A stretch of DNA of 64,000 nucleotides from Methanopyri archaeon (GCA_013154335.1 JAADCQ010000016.1:30256-94255); one strand, 5' to 3'; counted from the stretch's first letter, positions 25,769 to 34,556 are shown. The notes: generated from the letters alone by a model not told the origin. Program-made: numbers and translations.

Positions 25769-27001
25769 TCACCTGCCCAGCAGCCTGTGCGCCTTGCCCA
25801 GGTGACCGGCCGCTAGGGCGGCGACCAGGGAAAGTTCGCCCGCCAGGACGGCCGCCCCTACGACCTCCGCGAACTCCCTGGCGTTGGTGCCGGGCGGGTC
25901 GCCCCCGCCGGCCACGCCCAGGATCTCGAGGCATTCCCTTTGGGTTTCCACCCTGGTGCCTCCGCCCACGGTGCCCACGTTCAGCGATGGGATCGTGACG
26001 CTCGCGTATAGGTCCCCGTCCTCCGTCACCTCCATGGTCGTGTACCCTGTCGAACCGTCCACCACGTGGGCCTCGTCCTGACCCGTGGCGATGAATATCG
26101 CCGCCACGATGTTGGCGTGGTGCGCGTTGAAGCCGATGTTGCCCGCGGTGGCCGATCCCACCAGGTTCTTCCTGTAGTTGACCTCGGCCATGGCCTCCGG
26201 GGTGGTCTTGAGTTTCTCCTCCACCACGTCCCTAGGCACCTCGACCTCGGCTACGACCGACCTACCCCTTCCCATTATGTTGTTCAGCCAGGAGGGCTTC
26301 TTGTCCACGCACACGTTACCGCTCACGGACACGCACTTGGCCTTGGGGTAGTTCTCTTCTATCCACTTGACGGCCTCCTCGACCGCTATCGTGACCATGT
26401 TCATGCCCATGGCGTCCTTCGTGTCGAACCTGAACCTGAGGAAGGCGTGTCTACCCGTGAGGAACTCGTCTATCTCTATCAGCTCGCCGTGTCTGGTCGT
26501 GCTCTCGGCGACCTCTTTGATCTCCTCGAAGTGCTCTTGAACCCATCCCAGGAACTTGAGGGCCTCCCTCGCGTTTGGGAGCTTGAAGACGGGTGCCCTG
26601 GTCATCCCGTCCCACACGACCCTGACGTGCGCGCCGCCGGACTCCGTTATCGTGGAACATCCCCTGTTCACGGAGGCCACCAGGGCTCCCTCGGTGGTCG
26701 CGAGAGGAACGTAATATTCGCCCTCGGCGTACTCACCGTGAACCAACAGAGGCCCGGCGATTCCCACGGGGACCTGAACGGCACCGATCATGTTCTCGAT
26801 GTTCTTAGCCATGGCCTCGTTGGCGTCGATGGTGTAGCTACCGATGTGCTTCAACTCGACCCCCGTGAGGCGCTCCAGGGCTTTCCTCCTGATCTCGGTG
26901 GCCAGTTCGCTGTCACCGTCCGTGTACTCCTCCACCTCGTGGAACTTGATCTCGCCCTTAACGACCTTCTTCACGAGCTCCTCCAGTTCCTTTTCGTCCA
27001 A
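25769..27001 (-). CDS. hmgA: 3-hydroxy-3-methylglutaryl-CoA reductase, class I
   Basis: Makes mevalonate for archaeal isoprenoid ether lipids, using NADPH. 410 residues from TTG 27001. Motifs: VPVGIAGPLLVHG, ATTEGALVASVNRGC (catalytic Glu), TKDAMGMNMVTIA, KKPSWLNNIMGRGRSV (catalytic Lys), GTVGGGT and the C-terminal AAGHLGKAH with the catalytic His. No membrane domain, as usual in archaea. A gene for phosphomevalonate dehydratase small subunit is also in the window (49,157), consistent with the archaeal mevalonate route. Confidence 0.95.
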   Translation of the reverse strand: MDEKELEELVKKVVKGEIKFHEVEEYTDGDSELATEIRRKALERLTGVELKHIGSYTIDANEAMAKNIENMIGAVQVPVGIAGPLLVHGEYAEGEYYVPLATTEGALVASVNRGCSTITESGGAHVRVVWDGMTRAPVFKLPNAREALKFLGWVQEHFEEIKEVAESTTRHGELIEIDEFLTGRHAFLRFRFDTKDAMGMNMVTIAVEEAVKWIEENYPKAKCVSVSGNVCVDKKPSWLNNIMGRGRSVVAEVEVPRDVVEEKLKTTPEAMAEVNYRKNLVGSATAGNIGFNAHHANIVAAIFIATGQDEAHVVDGSTGYTTMEVTEDGDLYASVTIPSLNVGTVGGGTRVETQRECLEILGVAGGGDPPGTNAREFAEVVGAAVLAGELSLVAALAAGHLGKAHRLLGR

Positions 27002-27037
27002 GGGAACGTAGCCCCTCGAACACGTGGGCGGGTGGAT

Positions 27038-27598
27038 CTAAAAGCGGCTCGAAGGGAGTTCGGGAACGACGCCTGCGTTCCCCAGTCTCCACACGATCAA
27101 CCTAGCGGCCTCGGCCGCATCCCCTTCCAGCCTCACTAGCGGCGATCCGGCGGGGTGATCGAGGGCGTACACGGCGTCGGATCCCAGCGGGAAACCCAGG
27201 GTGAACGCGAAGGGCACGTCGTCGTGCTTCAGCACGGAGAGGACCACCCTGTCGTCGATCAGCCTCACCTTGGTCAGGAGGGAACCGTCACCCGCGGTGT
27301 GACCTCGGACGCGCGGGTCGCGTAGTTCGTCGAAAACCTCGAGCACATGGTCCTCGAGGAGCCGCAGGTAGACGGTCAGGACGCCCTCCTCCGAGATCCT
27401 CCTGTGGATTTCGCGTTCGATCCCTCTACGGAGCCCCGGGCAGTAGCGTTTCGGGACGACTACCGAGCCCCTATCGTCGGGCGTGACGTGCACGTAGGCG
27501 AGGAGTCGCCCGTTGACCACGCGCACGGTGCCGTTGAACGTCGCCCAATCGGCCCCTTCCACCAGATCCCGGGCCAAGCGTTCGTAGTATCGCTTCAA
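27038..27598 (-). CDS. Unrecognised protein
   Basis: 186 residues from TTG 27598. Alpha/beta composition, with a basic N-terminal half (VVVPKRYCPGLRRGIEREIHRRISEEG) and a hydrophobic-rich middle (DDVPFAFTLGFPLGSDAVYALDHPAGSP). No motif recognised. It lies 36 bp upstream of hmgA on the same strand. Confidence 0.5.
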   Translation of the reverse strand: MKRYYERLARDLVEGADWATFNGTVRVVNGRLLAYVHVTPDDRGSVVVPKRYCPGLRRGIEREIHRRISEEGVLTVYLRLLEDHVLEVFDELRDPRVRGHTAGDGSLLTKVRLIDDRVVLSVLKHDDVPFAFTLGFPLGSDAVYALDHPAGSPLVRLEGDAAEAARLIVWRLGNAGVVPELPSSRF

Positions 27599-27646
27599 GG
27601 AGGCCCCTCTGTGACGGTTAGATCGTCCGGAAAATAGGGTGGTGGT

Positions 27647-27970
27647 TCAGGCGAGGGCGTAGATCCCGAGGGCCACGAGGAGGACGTACGCGGGCGCGTT
27701 CCTGACCGAGAATCCGGCCGCCCCGAACTGGCCCGACTTCAGCTCCCCCATGCGCACGGCTACGGCTAGGAGGCCGGTTATCACGGCGACGGCTGCACCG
27801 ATGGTCCTCAACGAGGGCCACACGGGTGATAGCGCGCAGAGCACCGTCGAGATCGCGCCGGCGACGACCGTGGTCCTGAGCGTGATGGATCTCCTTATCA
27901 TGGCGGGCATCGCCATCTCCAGGACTATCCCGGCGGCCAGCCCGGCCATCGCGGCGTCTATCAGAGCCAT
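27647..27970 (-). CDS. Small integral membrane protein
   Basis: 107 residues with four hydrophobic segments (AAMAGLAAGIVLEMAMPAMI; TTVVAGAISTVLCAL; TIGAAVAVITGLLAVAV; APAYVLLVALGIYALA). The start overlaps the end of the TusA-DsrE-like gene by 10 bp, so the two are translationally coupled. This pairing suggests a membrane partner for sulphur handling, similar in idea to YeeE/TusA systems, but the sequence is too short to assign. Confidence 0.6.
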   Translation of the reverse strand: MALIDAAMAGLAAGIVLEMAMPAMIRRSITLRTTVVAGAISTVLCALSPVWPSLRTIGAAVAVITGLLAVAVRMGELKSGQFGAAGFSVRNAPAYVLLVALGIYALA

Positions 27971-28599
27971 ACCACCTCCACTCCCGGGTCCGTCACTAGG
28001 CGCAGGAACTTGGATGCTCCCGCTATCTCCACGCCTTCCAAGAGGTCCTCCGACGTGATGCCTCTGGCCTGAACGCTCAGTTCGCAGGCGTAGGCTTCCA
28101 CGTTGTCGTTCGACAGTACCTCCTCTGCCTTCTCTATCAGCGGCGGGAACTGCGGGTGCTTGACCTTCCTGACCTCCTTCTCCACGAGGACCGTTACCCC
28201 GTCCATGAACCCGAAGATTACCACGTCGAAGTCCATCGCCAGCGCGGCTTCGGATATCAGGAACGTGGCGTACGCGCGCTCCGGATTGGCTACGCCGTTG
28301 CTCTGCGCTATCATCACTTTCTCAGGCGTGATGGGGACGGCCTCGGGCGACGGCTCCTCGCCTTCCGATCCGCCCCCTACCTTGATCAGGATCCGGACGC
28401 CTTCGTCGGTCTCCTCGACTTCGAGAACCTCGTGTCCTTCACCCTCGGCCAGGTCCTTGATGTCGTTCGCGATACCCTCGGAGTCGACGAGAACCTCGAG
28501 GATCTGTCCGGGTTCCATCTCCTTGAGTTCCTCCGCCACCATGACGGTCGGTCCGGGGCACGCGGCGCCGCGGGCGTCCAGGCGCTTGTCGGGCTCCAC
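27961..28599 (-). CDS. TusA-like/DsrE-like fusion protein
   Basis: 212 residues from GTG 28599. The N-terminal 75 residues are a TusA (SirA) domain with the persulphide Cys in LDARGAACPGPTVMVAEEL. After a linker comes a DsrE/DsrF-like domain (MIAQSNGVANPERAYATFLISEAALAMDFDVVIFGFMDGV, with AYACELSVQARGI near the end carrying another Cys). Both domains relay sulphur or handle related thiol chemistry. Fusion into one chain fits a carrier plus acceptor. Coupled to a small membrane protein downstream. Confidence 0.8.
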   Translation of the reverse strand: MEPDKRLDARGAACPGPTVMVAEELKEMEPGQILEVLVDSEGIANDIKDLAEGEGHEVLEVEETDEGVRILIKVGGGSEGEEPSPEAVPITPEKVMIAQSNGVANPERAYATFLISEAALAMDFDVVIFGFMDGVTVLVEKEVRKVKHPQFPPLIEKAEEVLSNDNVEAYACELSVQARGITSEDLLEGVEIAGASKFLRLVTDPGVEVVWL

Positions 28600-28890
28600 G
28601 ATTGTTCCCCCTGACCGGTCGTTCGGAATTGTCGATCAACCGATTGGTAAACATGGGTTTAACGTTTTCGCACGTGATGAAAGGAAGGAGGAAGGGTGTC
28701 CCCGGACCGTGGGGCCCCGGCTCATCGCGCCGCGTTCACCGGGGTCCCGCCGGGCTGTACCGGGGGTCCGTATCGGCCCGTCATCGCCGGGTTCCCACCG
28801 CCTCGGGGCCGACCCCTGGAGGTGAGCGTGAGCGCGTGAGGACCTCGGTCGGCGCCGCACTCCTCACCCATCGGTATCGGGCAAGAGTCG
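28600..28890. other. 291-bp gap with promoter-like region and GC-rich hairpins, possible RNA
   Basis: About 28,600-28,680 is moderately AT-rich (promoter of the divergent TusA-DsrE-like gene and perhaps of a + strand transcript). From 28,690 on it is very GC-rich and folds on paper: CCTC-GGGG (28801-28808), loop CCGA, CCCC-TG-GAGG (28813-28822); and GTGAGGA (28836-28842) with TCCTCAC (28861-28867). Open frames here lack any protein-like pattern. I do not recognise RNase P, SRP or another known RNA. Confidence 0.35.
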
Positions 28891-29748
28891 TCATCGGTCC
28901 TCGAAACGTAGCGATGCGTCCAGGGCCGGGGCCGAGTGCGTCAACCATCCCATCGATATCACGTCGACCCCAGTCGAAGCGTACTCCTCGACGTTGGACG
29001 GTGTTATACCGCCCGAGGCCTCGAGGATCACGTCCGGGTCGACGTCCCTCACCATCTTCACGGCTTTCCTCACCCGATCGGGGGTCATGTTATCCAACAA
29101 CACGTGGTCAGCGCCGGCTTCCGCGGCCTCGACGGCGTCCTCCGGGGTCTCCACCTCAACGCCTATCGATTTGGTGAAACCCACGATCTCTCTCGCCCTC
29201 TTCACCGCCTCCCGGACGGATCCCACCACGGCTAAGTGGTTGTCCTTTATCAGCACGGCGTCGTCGAGACCGAACCTGTGGGGGTCACCGCCACCGTCCG
29301 CCACGGCTTTCTTCTCCAGGAACCCGGTGATCGGATGGACCTTCCTGGTCGCGGCCACGCGCACCTCGGGGTTCACCTTCCTCACCCTGCGCACGACCTC
29401 CCGGGTGGCGGTGGCTATCCCGGACATCCTCATGAAGAAGTTCAGGGCAGTTCTCTCGGCGGCCAACACGTCCCTAGCGCGTCCTTCGACGGTCAGTACC
29501 ACGTCGCCGGGTTCCACCTCGTCCCCGTCCTCCACCGCGACCTCGACCCGGCAGCCGAGGATTTCGAAAGCGCGGGCGGCCACCCGGGAGCCGGACGCCA
29601 CCCCTCCATCCTTGACGGTTAGCTCGGCCCTCACCTCGACGTCGGGCGGTACCACCCAGGAGCTGACGTCGGCCCGCCCCACGTCCTCCTCGAGGCTCCA
29701 CCTCAGCACCCTGTCCAACTTCAGGGGGTTCACCTCGAAGGTGGGCAA
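28891..29748 (-). CDS. nadC: Nicotinate-nucleotide pyrophosphorylase (quinolinate phosphoribosyltransferase)
   Basis: 285 residues from TTG 29748. Motifs: LEEDVGRADVSS, AERTALNFFMRMSGIAT, AATRKVHPITGFLEKKAV, GGDPHRFGLDDAVLIKDNHL, VEVETPEDAVEAAEAGADHVLLDNM and LEASGGITPSNV. It condenses quinolinate with PRPP and releases CO2 in NAD synthesis, complementing nadX at 12,967. Confidence 0.93.
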   Translation of the reverse strand: MPTFEVNPLKLDRVLRWSLEEDVGRADVSSWVVPPDVEVRAELTVKDGGVASGSRVAARAFEILGCRVEVAVEDGDEVEPGDVVLTVEGRARDVLAAERTALNFFMRMSGIATATREVVRRVRKVNPEVRVAATRKVHPITGFLEKKAVADGGGDPHRFGLDDAVLIKDNHLAVVGSVREAVKRAREIVGFTKSIGVEVETPEDAVEAAEAGADHVLLDNMTPDRVRKAVKMVRDVDPDVILEASGGITPSNVEEYASTGVDVISMGWLTHSAPALDASLRFEDR

Positions 29749-29843
29749 GAGGGTCCCCCCGTAGGCGGGGGCTGAGGGTACGCTGGGCGTGGCTCCGCAC
29801 CTTTTTTCAATCGGCGTCCCGCGTGGCCCGAGGGGGTGCGGTT

Positions 29844-30485
29844 ATGGTCAGGGACAAGTGGAAGGCTAAAACCTGGTACACCATAGTGGCTCCTGAGATG
29901 TTCGACAGGGTGGAACTAGGGGAGACTCCGGCCGATTCCCCGGAAAAGGTCCTGAACAGGGTCCTGGAGACTACGCTGGGGGATATACTGAACGATATCA
30001 CTAAGCACCACATAAAGGTGTTTTTGAGGATATACGACGTGAAGGGAACGACGGCTTACACTAAGTTCGATGGACACAGGTTGATGAGAGACTACGTTAG
30101 AAGCCTGGTTAGGAGGGGAACCAGTAGGATCGATGGTGTCATAGATGTGGTGACCAAGGATGGCTATAAGGTTAGGGTTGCAGGGTTGGCATTCACGACG
30201 AGAAGAGCTAAGACTTCCCAGCAGTCGGCCATTAGGAAGAGGATGTTCGAGGTGATAGAGAGGAACGCTAAGGAGTGCGAGTTCGACGAGTTCATACGGA
30301 GGTGTCTGGGGATAGCCGAGGATCCGGAGGACAACCTCGGCCATCAGATAGCCGAGGCGGGTAGGAAGATCTACCCGATCAGGCAGGCGGAGATAAGGAA
30401 GACCGAGATCCTAGAGGAACCCAGCGGTCTGCCCCCGCACGAGGCGGTCGGGGAGAAGGCCGTACCGGAGCTCCCCAGTTACTGA
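29844..30485 (+). CDS. rps3ae: Ribosomal protein eS1 (S3Ae)
   Basis: 213 residues from ATG 29844, chosen because GAGGGGGTG ends five bases before it; an upstream GTG at 29823 has no such site. The sequence VRDKWKAKTWYTIVAPEMFD, then TTAYTKFDGHRLMRDYVRSLVRRGTSRID, is typical of archaeal S3Ae, a small-subunit protein. Codons in the first two thirds are noticeably more A/T-rich than in neighbouring genes. Confidence 0.92.
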   Translation: MVRDKWKAKTWYTIVAPEMFDRVELGETPADSPEKVLNRVLETTLGDILNDITKHHIKVFLRIYDVKGTTAYTKFDGHRLMRDYVRSLVRRGTSRIDGVIDVVTKDGYKVRVAGLAFTTRRAKTSQQSAIRKRMFEVIERNAKECEFDEFIRRCLGIAEDPEDNLGHQIAEAGRKIYPIRQAEIRKTEILEEPSGLPPHEAVGEKAVPELPSY

Positions 30486-30500
30486 GCGGGCTGCCGCCCC

Positions 30501-31568
30501 TTGCCCAAGTTCCTGGTTAAGACGCAACGAGGTCTCGAGGATGTGGCGGCCTCCATCCTCGAGGAGGAGTTCGACGTGGAGACTCGCGTGAGGCCCGGGG
30601 GCTACCTCGGGCTCGTCATTGTGGAGGGAGACGTCGGTAAGGAGGATCTGGAGGGCGTTCCCGAGGTCGAAAGAGCGGTGCCCGTGGAAGCCGAGTGCGA
30701 TGCCGATCCCGAGGAGATAGCGGAGACGGCGGCCGACCTCGTGGTGGGGAGGATCCCGGAGGACGCTACCTTCGCCGTGAGGACGATACGTCGTGGCGAT
30801 CACGATTTCACGAGCATCGACGTCAACGTGGTGGTCGGGGACGCGGTGAGGGAGGCGACCGGTGCCTCCGTTGACCTCGATGAGCCCGATTACCTCGTGT
30901 GGGTGGAGATCCTAGACGACGTGGCGTACGTTTCCGTGTTGCCGGGCGAGGAGGAGTGGCGCAAGCTCCCGGCCGGCAAGCCCGAGGCGGATCCTCTGCT
31001 CGCCAAGACTGCGTTGGCGCAGATACCCTACCTCGGACCGCCGAAGGCGGCCTTCTCGATGGGGGAGAGGATAGGCAGGGCCGTTCAGGGTTACGAGCTG
31101 AAGGCTTACTACGTGAGCCCGTACGAGCCCGTCAACGCCGTGGAGTTGTTCCACTTCCTCCGGGGCCTGAGGGAGGGCGCGGTTTCGAGGTTGAAGGTGC
31201 AGAGGGAGTCGTACGGGAGGGAGGTCCGTAGGACCGAGCTCGTGGTCTACGATCTGTACCAGTTGATCAGGATGAAACGTAGGAAGGCACTCCTGATCGG
31301 TACGGATCCCAAGGGGGACCCGTTCCCGGAGGTGCGTGAGGAGCTGGGTCAGGCCCTGGCCGACGCCGACGAGGTGGTCGTGCTCGCCGGCTCCAGGGTG
31401 GGTCTTCCACGTGGCGTCCTTAGGAGTTGCGACATCGTCCTGGACCTGTGCCCTGGGGTCACGTTCGCCACGGAACACGTGGTCCCATCCGTGGTGACCG
31501 CGTTGGTCGACGCGTACTTATCGGCGGGTGGTGACGGGTGCCGTGGCCGTTCCGGAGGGAGCCGGTAG
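30501..31568 (+). CDS. THUMP domain protein with SPOUT-like C-terminus
   Basis: 355 residues from TTG 30501. The N-terminal 160 residues have the THUMP layout (FLVKTQRGLEDVAASILEEEF ... ATFAVRTIRRGDHDFTSIDVNVVVGDAVRE ... YLVWVEILDDVAYVSV), an RNA-binding module of tRNA-modifying enzymes. The C-terminal part has DEVVVLAGSRVGLPRGVLRSCDIVLDLCPGVTFATEHVVPS, resembling a SPOUT knot. A tRNA or rRNA methyltransferase role is inferred. It overlaps btpA by 31 bp. Confidence 0.65.
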   Translation: MPKFLVKTQRGLEDVAASILEEEFDVETRVRPGGYLGLVIVEGDVGKEDLEGVPEVERAVPVEAECDADPEEIAETAADLVVGRIPEDATFAVRTIRRGDHDFTSIDVNVVVGDAVREATGASVDLDEPDYLVWVEILDDVAYVSVLPGEEEWRKLPAGKPEADPLLAKTALAQIPYLGPPKAAFSMGERIGRAVQGYELKAYYVSPYEPVNAVELFHFLRGLREGAVSRLKVQRESYGREVRRTELVVYDLYQLIRMKRRKALLIGTDPKGDPFPEVREELGQALADADEVVVLAGSRVGLPRGVLRSCDIVLDLCPGVTFATEHVVPSVVTALVDAYLSAGGDGCRGRSGGSR

Positions 31569-32356
31569 TGATAGGCGTGATTCATCTGCCCCCGCTGCCC
31601 GGATCGCCCAGGGGAGGGAACGTTGAGAGGGCCGTGGACAGCGCCCTCAGGGACGCGGCGGCCCTTGAGGAGGGCGGCGTGGACGGGGTGATCGTGGAGA
31701 ACCTGGGTGATGCACCCTACGCCGGTACCGACGTGCCTAAGGCAACCGTGGCCGCGATGACGCGGGTGGTCTCGGAGGTCGTCTCCTCGGTCGAAGTGCC
31801 CGTGGGTGTCAACGTTTTGAGGAGCGATGGTGTGGCCGCCGTCGACATCTGCGCGGCGACCGGCGCGGAGTTCGTGAGGGTCAACGCTTACGTGGAGGCG
31901 TTGGCCACCGATCAGGGCCTGTTGAACCCCGTGGCCAGGGATGTGATCGCGGAGAGGAGGATGTTGGGGCTGGAGGGTGACGTCGCGATCCTGGCGGACG
32001 TGAGGGTGAAGCACGCCTCGCCCCTCGACGATAGGCCCCTGGAGGAGGTGGTGGCCGACGCCGTGGAGAGGGGTCTCGCGGACGCCGTGATAGTGACGGG
32101 GTCTAGGACGGGGTCCCCGGCGGATCCCGAGGACGTAAGGCGAGCCTCTTCGGTGGTGGAGAGGATCCTGGTGGGTAGCGGTGTGACCCCGGAAAACGTG
32201 GGAGGTTTTTTGAAGTCCGGTGCCGTCGGGTTCATCGTGGGTACCTGGTTCAAGAGGGGAGGTGACGTCTCCTCCCCGGTGGATCCCTCGAGGGTCAGGG
32301 AGTTGGTTGAAACCGTGAGAGGGTTCGGGCGGGCAAAGTCCGACCATGGTGGATAG
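31538..32356 (+). CDS. BtpA family protein
   Basis: 272 residues from GTG 31538. A TIM-barrel-like sequence: REPVVIGVIHLPPLPGSPRGG, GGVDGVIVENLGDAPYAGTDVP, VPVGVNVLRSDGVAAVDICAATGAEFVRVN and VGSGVTPENVGGFLKSG-AVGFIVGTWFK. In cyanobacteria BtpA aids photosystem I assembly, but archaeal members must do something else, perhaps act on a phosphorylated sugar or nucleoside. An alternative start is GTG 31568, overlapping the previous TAG. Confidence 0.75.
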   Translation: MPWPFRREPVVIGVIHLPPLPGSPRGGNVERAVDSALRDAAALEEGGVDGVIVENLGDAPYAGTDVPKATVAAMTRVVSEVVSSVEVPVGVNVLRSDGVAAVDICAATGAEFVRVNAYVEALATDQGLLNPVARDVIAERRMLGLEGDVAILADVRVKHASPLDDRPLEEVVADAVERGLADAVIVTGSRTGSPADPEDVRRASSVVERILVGSGVTPENVGGFLKSGAVGFIVGTWFKRGGDVSSPVDPSRVRELVETVRGFGRAKSDHGG

Positions 32357-33023
32357 AAGGCTGGATAGGGACGGTTTGGATTGGGTCAGGAAGCAGGTGG
32401 CTAGGGAGGCGGCTCGGCTGCTCTACGAGGGCGTAGTGGACGAGTACATCGACGCGAAGCGGTTGGCCGCGAAGAGACTCGGTGTCGGCAACATAATGCC
32501 GTCCAACAGGGAGGTTGCCGTTGAACTCGATAGGATCGGGGACGAGGTGGAGGGAGAGAAGAAGCTGGAACGCCTCAAGAGGTTGAGGGAGGAGGCCCTC
32601 AAGGTCATGGAGGCGATAGAGGACTTGGATCCCAGGTTGATAGGGAGCGTCTGGAGGGGTAACATCAAGCGGGATAGCGACATCGACATCGCCGTGCTGG
32701 GGACGACGGATCCGGAGGAGGTCATCGAGAGGTTGAAGGAAGCCGGGATAGAGGTCGTCGACGTCGAGGAGGTTGTTCTTACGGAGAGAGGAGGTAAACC
32801 GTTGGATATCCCGGAGCACTACGTGAACATCAAGGTGAAGACGCCCGGGGGCGAGGACGCGGAGATAAGCGTCACCGTGAGCAGTCCCGAATTGGAGAAG
32901 TACGGTAGGGTGACCCTAGGTAGGTGTGATTTCTTCGGTGATAAGATCCGTGGGTTGACCGTGGACGAGTTGAGGAGGTTGTTGAAGGAGGATCCGTACA
33001 GGAAGTTCATCCCCGGTACCTGA
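32346..33023 (+). CDS. Predicted nucleotidyltransferase (COG2413-like)
   Basis: 225 residues. The active-site motif LIGSVWRGNIKRDSDIDIAVLG (about residue 100) is the G-S-x-R-x(3)-SD-x-D pattern of the Pol-beta/MNT superfamily, with two metal-binding Asp residues. An N-terminal helical region (about 80 residues, rich in Lys and Glu) may bind nucleic acid. No HEPN partner lies next to it, so it is not an obvious toxin-antitoxin pair. Overlaps btpA by 11 bp. Confidence 0.65.
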   Translation: MVDRRLDRDGLDWVRKQVAREAARLLYEGVVDEYIDAKRLAAKRLGVGNIMPSNREVAVELDRIGDEVEGEKKLERLKRLREEALKVMEAIEDLDPRLIGSVWRGNIKRDSDIDIAVLGTTDPEEVIERLKEAGIEVVDVEEVVLTERGGKPLDIPEHYVNIKVKTPGGEDAEISVTVSSPELEKYGRVTLGRCDFFGDKIRGLTVDELRRLLKEDPYRKFIPGT

Positions 33024-33543
33024 CCAGGTCGACGTCCACGCCTATCGCGTCCAGGATCTTCTGGACCACGTAGTCCACGACGTCTTCGACGGTCTCGGGG
33101 CGGTGATAGAAGGCGGGTGAAGCAGGGAGGACCACGGCGCCCGAGTCGATCAATCTCAGGGCGGCTTCGAAGGCCTGTCTGGGCCACGGTGTTTCCCTGG
33201 GGACCACGATCAGGGTCCTCCCCTCCTTCAGGGCCACGAGGGCCGCGCGCTTGACGAGATCGTTCCCGATGCCGTGTGCGATGCAGGCCATGGTGTTGAG
33301 GGTGCAGGGGCAAACCACGTAAGCGTCGATACGGTGGGTTCCGCTGGCCGGGGGCGCGGTGATGTCCTCGGGGTCGTAGACGCGGACGTCGTCGGGGGGT
33401 TCGACCCCCTCGCGCTTCATCACCTTAGTGGCGTTGTCCGTGGCCGTGAACTCGACCTCGACGCCTTTCGAGGTTAGGATCTCGAGGAGTCTGGCCGTGT
33501 AAACCTGTCCGCTGGCCCCCGTCGAACCCACGAAGACACGCAC
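33007..33543 (-). CDS. ubiX: UbiX-family flavin prenyltransferase
   Basis: 178 residues from GTG 33543 with GGAGG five bases before. MRVFVGSTGASGQVYTARLLEIL is the N-terminal flavin-binding start; YVVCPCTLNTMACIAHGIGNDLVKRAA and LIVVPRETPWPRQAFEAALRLIDSGAVVLPASPAFYHRP are diagnostic. UbiX attaches an isoprenyl group to FMN to make the cofactor of UbiD decarboxylases. The 3' end overlaps the nucleotidyltransferase gene by 17 bp. Confidence 0.9.
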   Translation of the reverse strand: MRVFVGSTGASGQVYTARLLEILTSKGVEVEFTATDNATKVMKREGVEPPDDVRVYDPEDITAPPASGTHRIDAYVVCPCTLNTMACIAHGIGNDLVKRAALVALKEGRTLIVVPRETPWPRQAFEAALRLIDSGAVVLPASPAFYHRPETVEDVVDYVVQKILDAIGVDVDLVRYRG

Positions 33544-33631
33544 GGTCCTCCACCCGGCCGGGGATGATGAGTGATGGGCGGGCGGAGGCGTCCGGCGCCC
33601 GTGAAGACTCCTTTAAGTGTTGACCCGGCCC

Positions 33632-34459
33632 TCACCCCGAGAAGGGTACCAGGGCCTTGGCCAGGTAACCTCCCACCCTAACTATCACCCGCACGACTTC
33701 TTCCCCTCCCTGCTGCTGGGTTCCGGCCGGGGCTGGAGGCGGTGCCGGCGCCGTGGGGGCCGGGTGCGGCGTCGGTGTCGGTGCGGTCGGGTGTGGTTGT
33801 GGCGCCGGGGTGGGTCTCACGACCACGGGTCTGGTGGTGGGTTTCTGGGCGTGGTAAGACACGGACAGTACCGTGTAGTTGAACGCGCCGTGTATCAGGG
33901 CGGCCACGGTGTACCCGAGTGGGATCCCCCACCAGCGTGCCCTCGCCACGTAGGTGTACATCAGGGCGAACGATACCGTCGATACGATGTGCATCGGGGT
34001 GGAGATGACGGTTCTGAAGGCTCCGACGAGGAGGGAGGCGAGTGGTCCACCCATTTTGAAGGCGGCCAGCGTGTACAGGGCGTTCTCGATCATGGAGAAA
34101 CCCAGGGCCGTGGCTCCGGCCGTGCATACGGCCCCTAGCACGTCCTTTCGGCATAGGTCGATGTACTCGGCCGCCGTGGCGAGCGGCTTCCCGACGATCG
34201 ATACCCCGGAGAACCACCTCAGGATCGCGGCCAGTACCGTGGGGATCACGAGGAAACCCGCGGCCTTGAAGCCTTCTTCCACGACGGGTGCCACGATCGA
34301 CGCCGTGATCACCTTCATGGTCAGCGGGTTGTAGCTGATCCATGGGTAGACGGTGGGTATCAGGGCTTTGGTGATCAGTATCTCGGTTACCAGCGATAGA
34401 GCGGCCGCCATCGGCGAGTACAACAGTCCCAGGGCGACTCCGATCAGGGGTACCGTCAC
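33632..34459 (-). CDS. PrsW-like intramembrane protease with Pro-rich tail
   Basis: About 275 residues from GTG 34459 (AAAGGAG close upstream); an in-frame ATA at 34483 behind GGGGGTG is an alternative. Several membrane helices are present. The PrsW signatures are APVVEEGFKAAGFL (EE-x2-K), GFSMIENALYTL, STPMHIVSTVSFALMY and LIHGAFNY. These supply the Glu and His residues of glutamic-type membrane proteases. After the membrane part comes an unusual Pro/Thr/His-rich stretch (TPAPQPHPTAPTPTPHPAPT) and a short amphipathic end. The substrate is unknown. Confidence 0.72.
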   Translation of the reverse strand: MTVPLIGVALGLLYSPMAAALSLVTEILITKALIPTVYPWISYNPLTMKVITASIVAPVVEEGFKAAGFLVIPTVLAAILRWFSGVSIVGKPLATAAEYIDLCRKDVLGAVCTAGATALGFSMIENALYTLAAFKMGGPLASLLVGAFRTVISTPMHIVSTVSFALMYTYVARARWWGIPLGYTVAALIHGAFNYTVLSVSYHAQKPTTRPVVVRPTPAPQPHPTAPTPTPHPAPTAPAPPPAPAGTQQQGGEEVVRVIVRVGGYLAKALVPFSG

Positions 34460-34533
34460 CGCTCCTTTGATATCGGTCGGTATGCCCGAAACACCCCCGG
34501 TTACACGGAGGGGGATGACGAGAGGGCCTGGAT

Positions 34534-34556
34534 CCCGAGCCTGACGTGGGCTCGGG
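34534..34556. repeat. Perfect hairpin in divergent promoter region
   Basis: CCCGAGCC (34534-34541) and GGCTCGGG (34549-34556) are exact complements around a seven-base loop. It lies between the PrsW-like gene and the 95-residue gene, so it may be an operator or a leader-RNA stem. Confidence 0.5.

Noticed and set aside
28690..28880. RNase P or SRP RNA
   Set aside because: None of the conserved core sequences of either RNA could be recognised, so I only call it a possible structured RNA.
28602..29177. Open frame of about 190 codons on the + strand
   Set aside because: Composition is Arg/Pro/Gly-rich noise, it covers the GC-rich gap and the antisense of nadC, and no ribosome-binding site or domain is visible.
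31349..32347. Long minus-strand frame opposite the BtpA gene
   Set aside because: His/Gly/Arg-rich antisense frame produced by the codon bias of btpA; no protein-like pattern.
32346..33023. Toxin-antitoxin (MNT/HEPN) pair
   Set aside because: The nucleotidyltransferase has no HEPN partner beside it and is larger than MNT antitoxins.
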